A DNA stretch of 62,291 bases from Olivibacter sitiensis DSM 17696. Its GTDB lineage: Bacteria; Bacteroidota; Bacteroidia; Sphingobacteriales; Sphingobacteriaceae. Positions 18,982-28,212 of the stretch are shown in pieces (position 1 is the stretch's first letter; each line of letters begins with the position of its first letter). The stretch spans positions 1-62,291 of the forward strand of contig NZ_ATZA01000036.1 of the NCBI RefSeq assembly GCF_000427965.1, written 5' to 3'. Made by a program: the position numbers and the translations under genes. The notes beneath the pieces were generated by a model. The model was given only the letters and a program-made list of their open reading frames with translations. It was not told the DNA's origin and did not search any database.

Positions 18982-21732
18982 CTATTTCGATGGTATGTAG
19001 AGCGTGTTGAACAATAGTTTGAATGTGCTGTGCGCCTGCCCCCTGAATGTGATCTCTGGACCAAATGCATATAACTTTCCTTTACCTACGTTCGCTTCAA
19101 AAGCCACTATGTGATCTTTCAAGTGGTGCTGTCCCCAAGCCCAGCCACTGCGCAAAGGTGTGGCACTGTCAAACCAGGACAGCACTTTGATTGCATCTGT
19201 AGGTTGTTGCTGATCTAACTTAAAAACAGGACTGTTATTGAAAACGATGTCCATATAATCGGTCATTCCCCAATTGGCTTCTTGTTCCAAATCAACCTTT
19301 GCCTTCAAAATGCTTCCGGGCACATAAAAATCTGTATTTGGCAATGGCACTTCCTTACCTTCTTTATTTACCGTTACCATTGCATCCTTGATGGGCAAAC
19401 CTATCAATTGGGCCAAACTAACGCTACTGCCAACGGTCACCACTTCACCTCCCTTGTCCATAAATTCCTTCAGCTTAGGGATAGATTGCTCTACCGTAAT
19501 GGTTCCCAGCCAAGCGTGGTATTCTTCCGGTATTCCATCCGGATCGGGCATCCGGGACAAACGTCTATCAGGCCTTCCCGATGCGTCTGGGATACCACTG
19601 CCGATAAATAGAATAGCATCATACTTTTTATTTAGATCTCCGCCATCAATTTCCTGAGGAAAAATGAGCTGAAATGAAAAATGGAATTGTTCCATCAACC
19701 ACCTTACCCAACCCGATGGCATGGATCCCCCATAATGATCAAACAAGGCAATACGGGCTGGTTTTATACGTACTGCGTCCTTGGGTTTTTCCTGTGCAGC
19801 AACTACATCGACACCTTGTTCTTCAGCAGCCGATTTCAAAGCTTGGTAAGCTTTTGGTGTTAGATAAAATGACCCTTTGGATAATCCCTGGATGGGTGTT
19901 TTCACCCTAGACACTTCCACTCCTTGCTTTAATAGGTCGTTGACAATTAAGAAGGAGGCGTTTGTGGCGGCACTAAGCAAATAACCGGTTTTGTTCTTTT
20001 CGGGCATTGCCTTCTTGGATGGCGATTGCAAGTCTCCTTTAGCAACGCGTTCAAATGGACCAGTAAACGACTCCATCACACGATCAAACTTCACTCCCAT
20101 CTGATAGGCCAGTGTCCACCCCGCAGCATCATATGGCCTGATAGGGGGGCCGCCGGGATATTGAAAATCATTTGGGTAATCTTGGGGCTCAAACATGTCT
20201 AAAAGATGAGGCCTAAACGCCTGGTCGGCTTTCACCACATAGGAACCAGCGGGATATTTTTTTGTGCCAATAGTGAAATCAGCGTTTGACTTGTGTACGG
20301 TGATGCCTGTCTTCAATAAGGCATTGACAAAAGATATCGCTGTAGGAAAATCGCTTTGATCTGAAGGAATCACATATGCCCGTGGATCGCGATATTCTGG
20401 GTTTTTGAATACATTATCATAATAGCTCATTGGCACGTTATCCCGCGAGCCGAAAAATTCTTGGGTAGGTTCTGGAGCCTTTCCGGCTTTTTTATCGCGC
20501 TCAAAGGCCACTTTTATGGAGTCAATATACCTGGGATAATGTGTCCAATGATCCTTACTGCCACGCTCAATGTTGTTCTTGCCCATCCGGTATATATTGA
20601 ACAGCACTTCGTCTTTATACCTGGCCGCATAATCCAGTACGGCATAGTTGAGCGAAACGGAATAGTCGATAGATTGCCTGAAATGCCATTCCTGAGGAAC
20701 AACAGGATTGGGGGTAGCACCCGTAGGCTGTAGGCGATCAGGCACCAAGGGAATTGTCGTAGGCGTAGGGTTGCCTATGATCTCCGTTAGCAGGCCTATC
20801 ATGTTATGGTATTGAGTGGTGGTCCGCAAACCACCATTGTACCATGTGCTGAAACTGGAGCCCGTCAGCCTGGTAAAGCCCGGCTTATTCTCTGCATTCA
20901 AGCGGCTGTACATGGCGGCACCCAAGGCATCTATACCCGTCACCATCAATGGGTCGAACACGTAATTGAAGGGATCGCGATAGGGCGGACCCGCCAATAC
21001 CGTACCCGCAGGCCCAGTCTGGTGATGGTTGTACATGATCTGTGGATACCATTCGAGATAGAGCTGCCTATTCATGTTCCACGACTCCTTCATATTGGCT
21101 ATGTAAAAATCACGGTTATTGTCATGACCAATGTACTTTTGGTACAACTTAGGGATATTTGTATTTCTTTTCTTAACATCGGCATCTTTCATGTACCAAT
21201 TGCCCACCAATGAATGCCCATCGGGATTAGCATTGACCAACAATACAATGACATTGTCCAAGATCCGCAAGGTTTCCTCATCATTCCGACTCAACAGCTG
21301 GTACGCGGTTTCGATCAACTGATTTGTGCCGACCACTTCCGTACTGTGAAGCCCTCCGTCAATCCATACGACGGCTTTACCGTCTAGGGCCAATGCCTTG
21401 GCCGCATTGTCGTCCAGGTTTTCGGCCAAGGCCAATTTTTCTGAAATGGATTTATATTTTTTCAGATCCTGGATATTCTTGGGAGACGATATAATCAGCA
21501 TGTACTGCTTCCTTCCCTCCTCGGTCTCGCCAATATTTTCTAAAGAAAGCCTATCGGACACAGCTGTCAATTTTTTATAATAAGCTTCCGTCTGCTCATA
21601 ATTGGTGAGCTGATAATCATCCCCTATAGCGAAACCAAAATGGCTTTTGGGACTGGGCACGGGCTGCTGTGCTACAACAAATGCACTCAGTAGCGATAGA
21701 ATAAGTGATGTTAGGTGTTTTTTGATTTTCAT
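18982..21732 (-). CDS. exported M14-family zinc carboxypeptidase, long form
   Basis: Zinc metallopeptidase of the carboxypeptidase A superfamily, expected to release C-terminal residues from peptides outside the cytoplasm. The 916-residue chain has a cleavable signal (LTSLILSLLSAFVVAQQ). The zinc motif HSTE is in DGGLHSTEVVG (H129, E132), followed by an HH-containing segment MYNHHQTGPAG and the catalytic-Glu segment GLLTEIIGNP. A C-terminal extension of about 500 residues includes a glutamine-amidotransferase-like region (LFDHYGGSMPSGW, LFIGSGIPD). This composition recurs in long Bacteroidota M14 proteins. It lies 52 bp after the upstream M20 gene and is likely in the same operon. Confidence 0.9.
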   Translation of the reverse strand: MKIKKHLTSLILSLLSAFVVAQQPVPSPKSHFGFAIGDDYQLTNYEQTEAYYKKLTAVSDRLSLENIGETEEGRKQYMLIISSPKNIQDLKKYKSISEKLALAENLDDNAAKALALDGKAVVWIDGGLHSTEVVGTNQLIETAYQLLSRNDEETLRILDNVIVLLVNANPDGHSLVGNWYMKDADVKKRNTNIPKLYQKYIGHDNNRDFYIANMKESWNMNRQLYLEWYPQIMYNHHQTGPAGTVLAGPPYRDPFNYVFDPLMVTGIDALGAAMYSRLNAENKPGFTRLTGSSFSTWYNGGLRTTTQYHNMIGLLTEIIGNPTPTTIPLVPDRLQPTGATPNPVVPQEWHFRQSIDYSVSLNYAVLDYAARYKDEVLFNIYRMGKNNIERGSKDHWTHYPRYIDSIKVAFERDKKAGKAPEPTQEFFGSRDNVPMSYYDNVFKNPEYRDPRAYVIPSDQSDFPTAISFVNALLKTGITVHKSNADFTIGTKKYPAGSYVVKADQAFRPHLLDMFEPQDYPNDFQYPGGPPIRPYDAAGWTLAYQMGVKFDRVMESFTGPFERVAKGDLQSPSKKAMPEKNKTGYLLSAATNASFLIVNDLLKQGVEVSRVKTPIQGLSKGSFYLTPKAYQALKSAAEEQGVDVVAAQEKPKDAVRIKPARIALFDHYGGSMPSGWVRWLMEQFHFSFQLIFPQEIDGGDLNKKYDAILFIGSGIPDASGRPDRRLSRMPDPDGIPEEYHAWLGTITVEQSIPKLKEFMDKGGEVVTVGSSVSLAQLIGLPIKDAMVTVNKEGKEVPLPNTDFYVPGSILKAKVDLEQEANWGMTDYMDIVFNNSPVFKLDQQQPTDAIKVLSWFDSATPLRSGWAWGQHHLKDHIVAFEANVGKGKLYAFGPEITFRGQAHSTFKLLFNTLYIPSK

Positions 21733-21784
21733 ATATGTTGGAATAAATAATTGGTTTGTTAAAAACAGAAATGTACCGGTATGT

Positions 21785-23110
21785 TCACTCCCCCAGCCCT
21801 GCCTCGGCTAGCAATATTACCAAAGCGTTACGTATACCCAAGTAGCCATCTTTATTGACATACCACTCATCTAACGAATGCGCACCCGCTCCTATCCCTC
21901 CGGAACCTATTGTAATAGATGGCTTTCCAAGGGATAAAGGAACGTTGGAATTGGTAGAACTCGCGCCCAGTTTTGGCTGGAATCCAGCCAACTCTATAAC
22001 AGCCATCATACGCTGCACTAAAGGCGAAGTCAGCTCAGCCGTACCTACTGGCCTATCGCCTATCATTTCCATCGTCACTTCTAGGTCTTTACCCTGCCTT
22101 TTGGAAGCATTTACTTCTTTTGCCGCTTTTGAGACGGCTTCCTTCAGAAAGGCATCCACCTTCTCCAGCCGATCTTTGTCCTCCGAACGCATATCTACTT
22201 CCATCCACGATTCAAAAGGGATGGAATTGACCGATGTACCACCACCAAGCACGCTCACACTATAAGTCGTTTTGGGACCAGGTACATTATTCAGGAATTC
22301 ATCGGCCGCCATACTCCAATAATTGATGGCCTTGCCCATCGCAACATGTGTATTGACCATGCCAAAACTGCCGTAAGAATGGCCGCCTGTGCTTTTAAAC
22401 GTGACACGGTATCGATGCGATCCAACGCCTCTATTCACGATGCGCTCATGGGAAGTACCATCCAGTGCAATGTGTGTATCTATCTTTGGCCCCTGTAGTC
22501 CAAAAAGTTCCTTCATGCCCCGAAGATCGCCTTGCCCTTCCTCACCTACGGTACCGATGAACAGCACATCCGCTTCTGTCTTTATGCCGGCCAAGTTCAT
22601 GGCTTTTAGCATGGTAAGCAAAGCTGCCAAAGACCTTGTGTTATCTGCAACACCTGGTGCTGCGAGAGTATCTCCTTTCAGCTTCACGGTGACGTCCGTG
22701 CCTTCCGGAAAAACCGTATCCAAATGCCCCTCAATGGCTATCGTCTTGTCCCCTTTGGTCCCTTTTCGCTTTGCAATGACGTTACCCGCTGCATCGATCC
22801 AAACCGAATCTACTCCTATTTCCCGAAGCATAAGTGAATATTGATCTGCCCTTTTCTCTTCCTGAAACGGTGGTGCAGCGATCTCATTGAGCAAAATGTG
22901 ATTTGAACGGGTTTCTTCTTCGAGTTCATCTATATGCTGAAATGCTTTTTCTACTTTTTTATTTTTATAGATAGCTGCTATTTGCTTTTTGTATGGCTCT
23001 TGCGCAGTAGTGTCCTGAAACGCCTTTGTTGCCGCAAAATCACTTTGCGGCAACAAAAACAAGGCAAGTACAGCTACAGATGAAAATAATTTTGTATTGT
23101 TCTTTATCAT
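21785..23110 (-). CDS. exported M20/M25/M40-family metallopeptidase
   Basis: A second M20 enzyme, distinct in sequence from the M20D gene two positions downstream and closer to peptidase T or di/tripeptidases. The 441-residue protein has a signal peptide (VAVLALFLLPQSDFA). Its metal motifs are IEGHLDTVFPEG (His about 127) and GTVGEEGQGD (about 187), with a dimerisation domain after residue 230 and a late ALDEWY-like segment (GAHSLDEWY). It is predicted to complete hydrolysis of short peptides released by the M14 and S9 enzymes. It is the probable first gene of the M20-M14-M20D unit. No clear promoter box was found in the 252-bp gap before it. Confidence 0.9.
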   Translation of the reverse strand: MIKNNTKLFSSVAVLALFLLPQSDFAATKAFQDTTAQEPYKKQIAAIYKNKKVEKAFQHIDELEEETRSNHILLNEIAAPPFQEEKRADQYSLMLREIGVDSVWIDAAGNVIAKRKGTKGDKTIAIEGHLDTVFPEGTDVTVKLKGDTLAAPGVADNTRSLAALLTMLKAMNLAGIKTEADVLFIGTVGEEGQGDLRGMKELFGLQGPKIDTHIALDGTSHERIVNRGVGSHRYRVTFKSTGGHSYGSFGMVNTHVAMGKAINYWSMAADEFLNNVPGPKTTYSVSVLGGGTSVNSIPFESWMEVDMRSEDKDRLEKVDAFLKEAVSKAAKEVNASKRQGKDLEVTMEMIGDRPVGTAELTSPLVQRMMAVIELAGFQPKLGASSTNSNVPLSLGKPSITIGSGGIGAGAHSLDEWYVNKDGYLGIRNALVILLAEAGLGE

Positions 23111-23362
23111 TAAATGTATTTATAAAAAAAATGAAAACTTAATCTCAACAAAACCAAATCTTTTCTAAAGACCCCGGAAAGCCTAATAGGATTTACACCG
23201 TTCTTGACAAAAAAACTTTCCCAAAAACAAAAACAATCTCTTTCAGCACTAAAATTGATTATTTTTTTTCACAAATAACAATAAAAACAACAAAGTAATG
23301 AACTATTTACACTAAGCAAGCACATTTTATTATGTATTTCTATTCAACAAGCATCGAAAAGG

Positions 23363-24496
23363 CTATACCTTCATATTCCACACCACTTCGTTAACCGCAC
23401 TTGCCATTTTTAAGCTATCCTCTCTGATGGGAATGGTGTCCCAGCTTCCTTTTTTGGCGGTCCCCCCCATCACTAAACCATCCTTTCTAGGTATGATATA
23501 CCCTTCTGGTGTGCTTAAGCGATAAGTAATCTCTGGTTGCGGAATAAAAAATGCCAATTGTCCCGATATGGGCACAAGTTCATCATCATCGAACAGAAGT
23601 TTTGAGCCCAAAGAGGTACAGTTAACGAGACATTTATATGGAAGTTGTTCCAACTCGTCTCTATTCTTAAATTCCTTGATTTCTATCTTACCACCAAAAA
23701 GCATCACGTCATCAAGTAACTTCTGAAGATAAGAGGGAATATTGAATACCATGGTAGGTTGGATGGTGACATTTCGCTCTCGGAACGGGTGCTGATTAGG
23801 TTTTAGGATCACCTGCTCAGGCACTAAGCCTTTGATATGCAATATAGGATCTTCGTGATGCACACGTCCCCCCACGCTGTAATGATCAATCCATTGCACC
23901 AAGTCCCCAAGCCCCAATAAGTTTTGATAAGACCTAAATGAAAACAAACAGGCATCTTCCCACAGCTTCTTAAAATCAACTGTTATGCGATCATTCTCAC
24001 AGACCAAATGCGATGGAGACCAGGTTCCCGTAGCCTTTGAGGAGGTGTGATTGGGAAACATATCCTTGGCATATATTTTCACGCGATATCCTTTTTCTTG
24101 CAACATGCGTGCGGAGGTAAGCCCCATAATACCGCATCCTATTACCGCTACCTCCTCTCCTATATGACAAACATTGCCCACCAGCCTAGTGGCCAAGTTC
24201 GCCGAACCCCAAGACAATGAAAAGCCGCTTCCCCCATGGCCATAGTTGTGCACTACATGCTTGCTGCCAAGTTGTTCCAGTGCAATTCGGGGACCGGACA
24301 AGCGGTAAGGCCTTAGCCCTACCGTTTCTTTTACAATGCGGTCCGTAGACAATTTAGCCACTGGTAGTCTACGCTGGCCTATGCTCTGTCCCGTTGGGGA
24401 AACTCCTGTTGATTTTTGCGTGCTACACCCGGCCGCACCTAGGCTGGCAGCAAGCCCTGCCAGCCCCACGGACGATAAAAAATTTCTTCTGTCCAT
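23363..24496 (-). CDS. Tat-exported, circularly permuted D-amino-acid-oxidase-like FAD enzyme
   Basis: A flavoenzyme related to D-amino-acid oxidase (DAAO), which oxidises D-amino acids to imines with O2 reduction. The N-terminus carries a twin-arginine motif (DRRNFLS) and a lipobox (GAAGC), so it should be a folded, exported lipoprotein. In normal DAAO the FAD-binding GxGxxG is first, and the GLRP and HNYGHGG...GWG-type motifs are last. Here VGLRPYRLSGPR (about residues 57-68) and HNYGHGGSGFSLSWG (about 80-94) come before AVIGCGIMGLTSARML (about 115-130). The chain ends just after GYIIPRKDGLVMGGT. The order is therefore a circular permutation. Activity and substrate are inferred. Confidence 0.85.
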   Translation of the reverse strand: MDRRNFLSSVGLAGLAASLGAAGCSTQKSTGVSPTGQSIGQRRLPVAKLSTDRIVKETVGLRPYRLSGPRIALEQLGSKHVVHNYGHGGSGFSLSWGSANLATRLVGNVCHIGEEVAVIGCGIMGLTSARMLQEKGYRVKIYAKDMFPNHTSSKATGTWSPSHLVCENDRITVDFKKLWEDACLFSFRSYQNLLGLGDLVQWIDHYSVGGRVHHEDPILHIKGLVPEQVILKPNQHPFRERNVTIQPTMVFNIPSYLQKLLDDVMLFGGKIEIKEFKNRDELEQLPYKCLVNCTSLGSKLLFDDDELVPISGQLAFFIPQPEITYRLSTPEGYIIPRKDGLVMGGTAKKGSWDTIPIREDSLKMASAVNEVVWNMKV

Positions 24497-24797
24497 CTAA
24501 TTAATTTACTGTAAAAAGCTTCCTAAAGTTAACTCCGTTATAATTACCGGACCATATTATCCATACTAGTAATCCCAAAAACCAAGAATAATATCCATCC
24601 GCTCAACTATTCCCGAGCGTCCTTTATAAATTCAATAACTTGTGTGTAGCGTCGAACATATCTTGAGATTTTCTTGGCTGGTTCTTTCTATTAAAATAAG
24701 TGAACAAAAAAAAGACCCCATACAACAAATGCTATTAAAAAGCTGCTTAAATAAAGCCAGAATATTAAACAAAAAACACACTTTAGAAAGCAACATG
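24497..24797. other. intergenic region between the ECF sigma gene and the DAAO-like gene
   Basis: 301 bp without a supported gene. A weak 5-bp hairpin (CGCTC/GAGCG, 24600-24619) is present. No TAnnTTTG box is found on the minus strand, so if the DAAO gene has its own promoter it is not of the standard type; it might instead be read through from the sigma gene or use the ECF sigma. Confidence 0.4.
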
Positions 24798-25364
24798 TCA
24801 ATAGTTAGCAAAAAAAAATCTCAACTTTTCATGAATGATCCTTAAGGCCTTGATCATATGCTTTTCTACTGTACTGATAGAGATATTCAGTTCTTTTGCA
24901 ATTTCCGCATAGCTCATAGACTTATCATAGCGCATGAGGTATACCTTTTGAGGTTGGCCAGGCATCGTGGATACACACCGATTAAATGCCAATTGAAGCT
25001 CTTTGTAATTTAAGTCTTCATCTGTAGACGAAGAATATTCATGATTTAGGGTACTTTTTTTTGCATCTAGGTATTTTTCCTTTACTATTTGTGATTTGTA
25101 ATAATTAAACACCTTGTATTTTAAGGCACTGTGCAAATAAGACAGTAATGAATCACGTACATTTAGCTTGTCTCGCCTGATCCATAGCTCGGTAAAAAGT
25201 TCCTGAATCATGCCTTTTACCAGTTCTTCATTTTTCACACGTTTATAAGCTTGATTAAACAAAACCAGCCAACACTTTTGGTAAAGTATTTCAAATGCAG
25301 ATTGATTACCCAACTTAATTTGTTCAAGCAATTTCTTTTCTTCTTCTTTATTGAATACCGACAT
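24798..25364 (-). CDS. ECF-type RNA polymerase sigma factor (Bacteroidota expansion family)
   Basis: Sigma-70 family factor with only regions 2 and 4. Region 2 covers about residues 15-95 (QSAFEILYQKCW, MIQELFTELWIRRD). Region 4 covers about 125-185, with the helix-turn-helix MSYAEIAKELNISISTVEKH. The 188-residue length is normal. There is no FecR anti-sigma gene beside it, and neither TonB-dependent transporter in the window has the STN domain needed for FecIR signalling, so its activating signal is unknown. Its position directly upstream of the exported oxidase and peptidase genes makes them candidate targets, which is inference. Confidence 0.92.
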   Translation of the reverse strand: MSVFNKEEEKKLLEQIKLGNQSAFEILYQKCWLVLFNQAYKRVKNEELVKGMIQELFTELWIRRDKLNVRDSLLSYLHSALKYKVFNYYKSQIVKEKYLDAKKSTLNHEYSSSTDEDLNYKELQLAFNRCVSTMPGQPQKVYLMRYDKSMSYAEIAKELNISISTVEKHMIKALRIIHEKLRFFFANY

Positions 25365-25546
25365 ACCAACGGACTTTTAATTGTCACATGAAACATAATC
25401 CCTTAGCAACAGTATAATATGGTTTCGAAATTGGCATCGATTTGCAATACAAACCAACAAAAAAATAACCTAAACAGCAAGAAAAATGTTACAAAAAACA
25501 CGAAATACCCGATCAAAACCGCAAAGACAAGTGAGTTTAACAAGAA

Positions 25547-26770
25547 TTATTTAAATCGAATAGCTTTTATTGGGTCTATTTTTGCAACCAATGCCGAAGG
25601 TATTATTAACGACACGATACAAACGAACAATGTCCCAACGTTGAGCAAAAGTACGTCTGTCCATGATAGCATAATGGGCACATAAGAGACATAATAGGAG
25701 GATTCATCCAAACCAAATAGATGGGTGTAGTGCTGCAATAGACATAAGCCTATTCCCAATACATTGCCCAAGAGCATCCCTATGCCTATGAGATATATGG
25801 CATGGTAGACAAACATACGCCTAATACCTCGATTTTTCATACCAAGTGCCTTCAGTACGCCTATCATGTTGGTACGCTCCAAAATAATTATCAACAAAGC
25901 GGAAATCATATTAATGGTAGCTACCACTATCATCAATACCAAGATAATAATAGTATTAATGTCCAATAGCCCTAACCAAGAAAATATCTCTGGAAAACTC
26001 TCCATAACTGTCTGCGCATATAGATCTCCCGGTAATAAGTCGAGTATCCGTTCATTAACTAAATCTAATTGCGAAAAGTCATCCAAAAACACCTCATAGC
26101 CCCCTATCGATTCCTCTTCCCAGTTATTTAACCTCCTGATGACTCCGATATCGCCTATCACAAATGTTTTATCAACCTCCTCCAATCCCAGATTATAGAT
26201 GCCCACAATCGTGAATTTTCTTTTTCTCAGCGGTTCTTGTACAAAAAACATCAAGAAGTCATCGCCTACATCCAAATGCAATCTGTTTGCGGTATAAGAA
26301 GAAATGATTATCTGCCCGCTAGAAGGAACACTATCATTTCGAAAATCAATCCCTTTCCCTTTTATTAGCATGGCATCAATGCGCGACTGCTCATACGTGG
26401 AATCAATTCCTTTCAGCACCACCCCTTCCACCTCATCGTTCACATTGATAATACCTGGTTTCGTGGCATATGCCTCCAATTTTGCAACACCATCTATATC
26501 TAACAACTTTTCAAGTCCTTCTTTATCAATCGAAAAAGGACTAATTTCGTATCCCTCATTAAGATTTTGGGCAAAGATGCTTATGTCACCGTTAAAATTG
26601 CGTTCTTTCTGTATAATCTCTGCCTTAAAACCTTTTAGAACCGCAATGGAGAGAATCATTACCGCCAAACCCAGCACAATACCGGCAATGGCCACACGAA
26701 CGATGAGCTGCGAAAAGCGCCTATGGCTTCCTCGGGTAATTCTCTTTGAAAGGAAATAGGGAAAATTCAA
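25547..26770 (-). CDS. FtsX/LolE-like ABC transporter permease
   Basis: Integral membrane subunit of the MacB/LolCDE type. It has one N-terminal transmembrane helix (IAGIVLGLAVMILSIAV), a large periplasmic MacB_PCD domain (about residues 50-260), and three C-terminal helices forming an FtsX domain (NTIIILVLMIVVATINMISA onward). Relatives extract lipoproteins or move other substrates from the inner membrane; no cognate ATPase gene is adjacent. The start is uncertain. The TTG at 26797 lies inside a predicted -7 box, so the TTG at 26770, giving LNFPYFLSKRI, is preferred. It is divergent from the muramidase gene. Confidence 0.85.
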   Translation of the reverse strand: MNFPYFLSKRITRGSHRRFSQLIVRVAIAGIVLGLAVMILSIAVLKGFKAEIIQKERNFNGDISIFAQNLNEGYEISPFSIDKEGLEKLLDIDGVAKLEAYATKPGIINVNDEVEGVVLKGIDSTYEQSRIDAMLIKGKGIDFRNDSVPSSGQIIISSYTANRLHLDVGDDFLMFFVQEPLRKRKFTIVGIYNLGLEEVDKTFVIGDIGVIRRLNNWEEESIGGYEVFLDDFSQLDLVNERILDLLPGDLYAQTVMESFPEIFSWLGLLDINTIIILVLMIVVATINMISALLIIILERTNMIGVLKALGMKNRGIRRMFVYHAIYLIGIGMLLGNVLGIGLCLLQHYTHLFGLDESSYYVSYVPIMLSWTDVLLLNVGTLFVCIVSLIIPSALVAKIDPIKAIRFK

Positions 26771-26778
26771 GGCTAAAT

Positions 26779-26786
26779 TATTTTTG
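26779..26786 (+). promoter_or_regulatory. -7 promoter box for the NamZ-type gene
   Basis: TATTTTTG fits TAnnTTTG; the predicted start is near 26790, with a 55-nt leader. It interleaves with the divergent permease promoter. Confidence 0.4.
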
Positions 26787-26794
26787 TACCTTCG

Positions 26795-26802
26795 CAAAGG
26801 TA
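26795..26802 (-). promoter_or_regulatory. -7 promoter box for the FtsX-like permease
   Basis: TACCTTTG on the minus strand, identical to the rRNA -7 box. The predicted start is near 26791, so the first TTG at 26797 cannot be the translation start of this transcript. Confidence 0.45.
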
Positions 26803-26844
26803 ATTAATGATATCCAAAATAAAACACTAGCAAGCACAAAGCTC

Positions 26845-28083
26845 ATGTTAAATCACTTCATTCAGGCATCCCTTATCCTTTGGGGTAGTTTAAATTCATG
26901 CCAACAAGCCCAGACTCCCAAAAAGGAAATGCATGCTCAGGAGGAGATAGCAGTGCCAAGTTCCAATCTACGATTAGGTGCCGATCGCGTAGACGCTTAT
27001 TTACCAAAACTCAAGGGCAAGAAAGTGGCTATGGTGGTCAATCCCACTTCCCAAATAGGCAATAGAAGCAGTGTGGACAGCCTCTTGGCTCTTGACATCC
27101 ATATAGTAAAAGTTTTTGGTCCCGAACATGGCTTTAGGGGGGAAGCCGATGCAGGATCCAAAGTGGACAACAGCGTAGACAGCAAGACGGGACTGCCTAT
27201 CATCTCCCTTTATGGAAAAAACTATAAGCCAAAGGCAGACGACTTGAAAGACGTAGACATCGTCGTTTTCGACATACAGGATGTAGGGACACGTTTCTAC
27301 ACCTATATTTCCACATTGCACTATGTGATGGAAGCATGCGCCGAAAACAACAAGCCCCTGCTATTGCTAGACCGTCCTAACCCCAATGGCTTTTCCATTG
27401 ATGGGCCTATATTAGATCCTTCTTTCAAATCTTTCATAGGTATGCACCCCATCCCTATCACCCATGGGATGACCATTGGCGAGTATGCTAAAATGATAAA
27501 TGGGGAAAAATGGCTTGATAATGGCGTTCAATGTAGGTTGGAAGTGGTCAAAATGGAGAACTACCGCCACGACATGGAATATATCCTCCCCATTAAGCCC
27601 TCTCCCAATCTCAATACGCAGCAATCTATCTTACTGTATCCCTCACTTTGTTTGTTTGAAGGAACCATCATCAGCCAAGGTCGGGGCACCACCTTTCCAT
27701 TCACCGTTTTGGGCGCTCCCGCTTTGAAAGGGAAATACCCGTTTTCTTTTACTCCTACAAGTATACCAGGTATGAGTACCACCCCCTTGCACCAAAACGA
27801 AGCCTGTTACGGATTGGACCTCAGAAATTTTGACACCTCGGTATTCAGAGACGGGCAGATAAACCTCGCTTGGCTTATTGAATTGTACAATGCCTACCCC
27901 CGAAAGCAAGATTTTTTCGATAATAGTCTTAGCAAACAGATAGGAAGCTTCGATAAATTGGCAGGAACAAAAACACTGCGTGAACAAATCATTGCTGGCA
28001 AAACCGAAAGCGAAATAAGGGCCACATGGAAGACAGGGTTGGAGAACTTTAAGAAGACAAGGGAAAAATATTTGTTGTATTAA
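26845..28083 (+). CDS. DUF1343 lipoprotein, exo-beta-N-acetylmuramidase NamZ type
   Basis: The DUF1343 family includes NamZ of Bacillus subtilis and its Tannerella forsythia relative. These remove N-acetylmuramic acid from the non-reducing end of peptidoglycan fragments. The 412-residue protein opens at the ATG at 26845 with a short hydrophobic segment and a lipobox (SLNSC). The DUF1343 body then starts near LRLGADRV, with VAMVVNPTSQIG, VFGPEHGFRGEADAG, VDSKTGLPIISLYG and FDIQDVGTRFYTY. An upstream frame of 33 residues is not signal-like and overlaps the promoter. It probably acts outside the cytoplasm in cell-wall recycling. L,D-transpeptidase and M23 genes follow within 4 kb. Confidence 0.9.
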   Translation: MLNHFIQASLILWGSLNSCQQAQTPKKEMHAQEEIAVPSSNLRLGADRVDAYLPKLKGKKVAMVVNPTSQIGNRSSVDSLLALDIHIVKVFGPEHGFRGEADAGSKVDNSVDSKTGLPIISLYGKNYKPKADDLKDVDIVVFDIQDVGTRFYTYISTLHYVMEACAENNKPLLLLDRPNPNGFSIDGPILDPSFKSFIGMHPIPITHGMTIGEYAKMINGEKWLDNGVQCRLEVVKMENYRHDMEYILPIKPSPNLNTQQSILLYPSLCLFEGTIISQGRGTTFPFTVLGAPALKGKYPFSFTPTSIPGMSTTPLHQNEACYGLDLRNFDTSVFRDGQINLAWLIELYNAYPRKQDFFDNSLSKQIGSFDKLAGTKTLREQIIAGKTESEIRATWKTGLENFKKTREKYLLY

Positions 28084-28088
28084 TTTAG

Positions 28089-28173
28089 ATATGAGACTGG
28101 GAATATGAGACTGAAGTCCAAAGCTGAAAGACGGAAGCATCGCATAGTCAAACAGCTTTAGTCTTTCTGCTTT
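28089..28173. repeat. direct repeat and stem-loop between namZ-like and fmt
   Basis: ATATGAGACTG occurs twice (28089-28099 and 28103-28113). It is followed by an imperfect 13-bp inverted repeat (28120-28132 with 28161-28173, one mismatch, 28-nt loop). A short TTGACAC repeat follows near 28189-28201. No T tract directly follows the hairpin, so a terminator role is not clear. Confidence 0.5.
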
Positions 28174-28212
28174 GAGCCTATATAAAGTCTTGACACTTGA
28201 CACTATAAAAAA

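Noticed and set aside
20806-21213. 135-residue plus-strand frame inside the M14 peptidase gene
   Set aside because: Lies entirely opposite conserved M14 catalytic-domain coding sequence; no promoter or ribosome-binding site.
22389-22844. 151-residue plus-strand frame inside the M20 gene
   Set aside because: Antisense shadow; Ser/Pro-rich composition typical of reverse-frame translation.
24798-25364. FecI-type sigma factor of a FecIR surface-signalling system
   Set aside because: No fecR gene adjacent, and neither TonB-dependent transporter in the window has an STN signalling domain.
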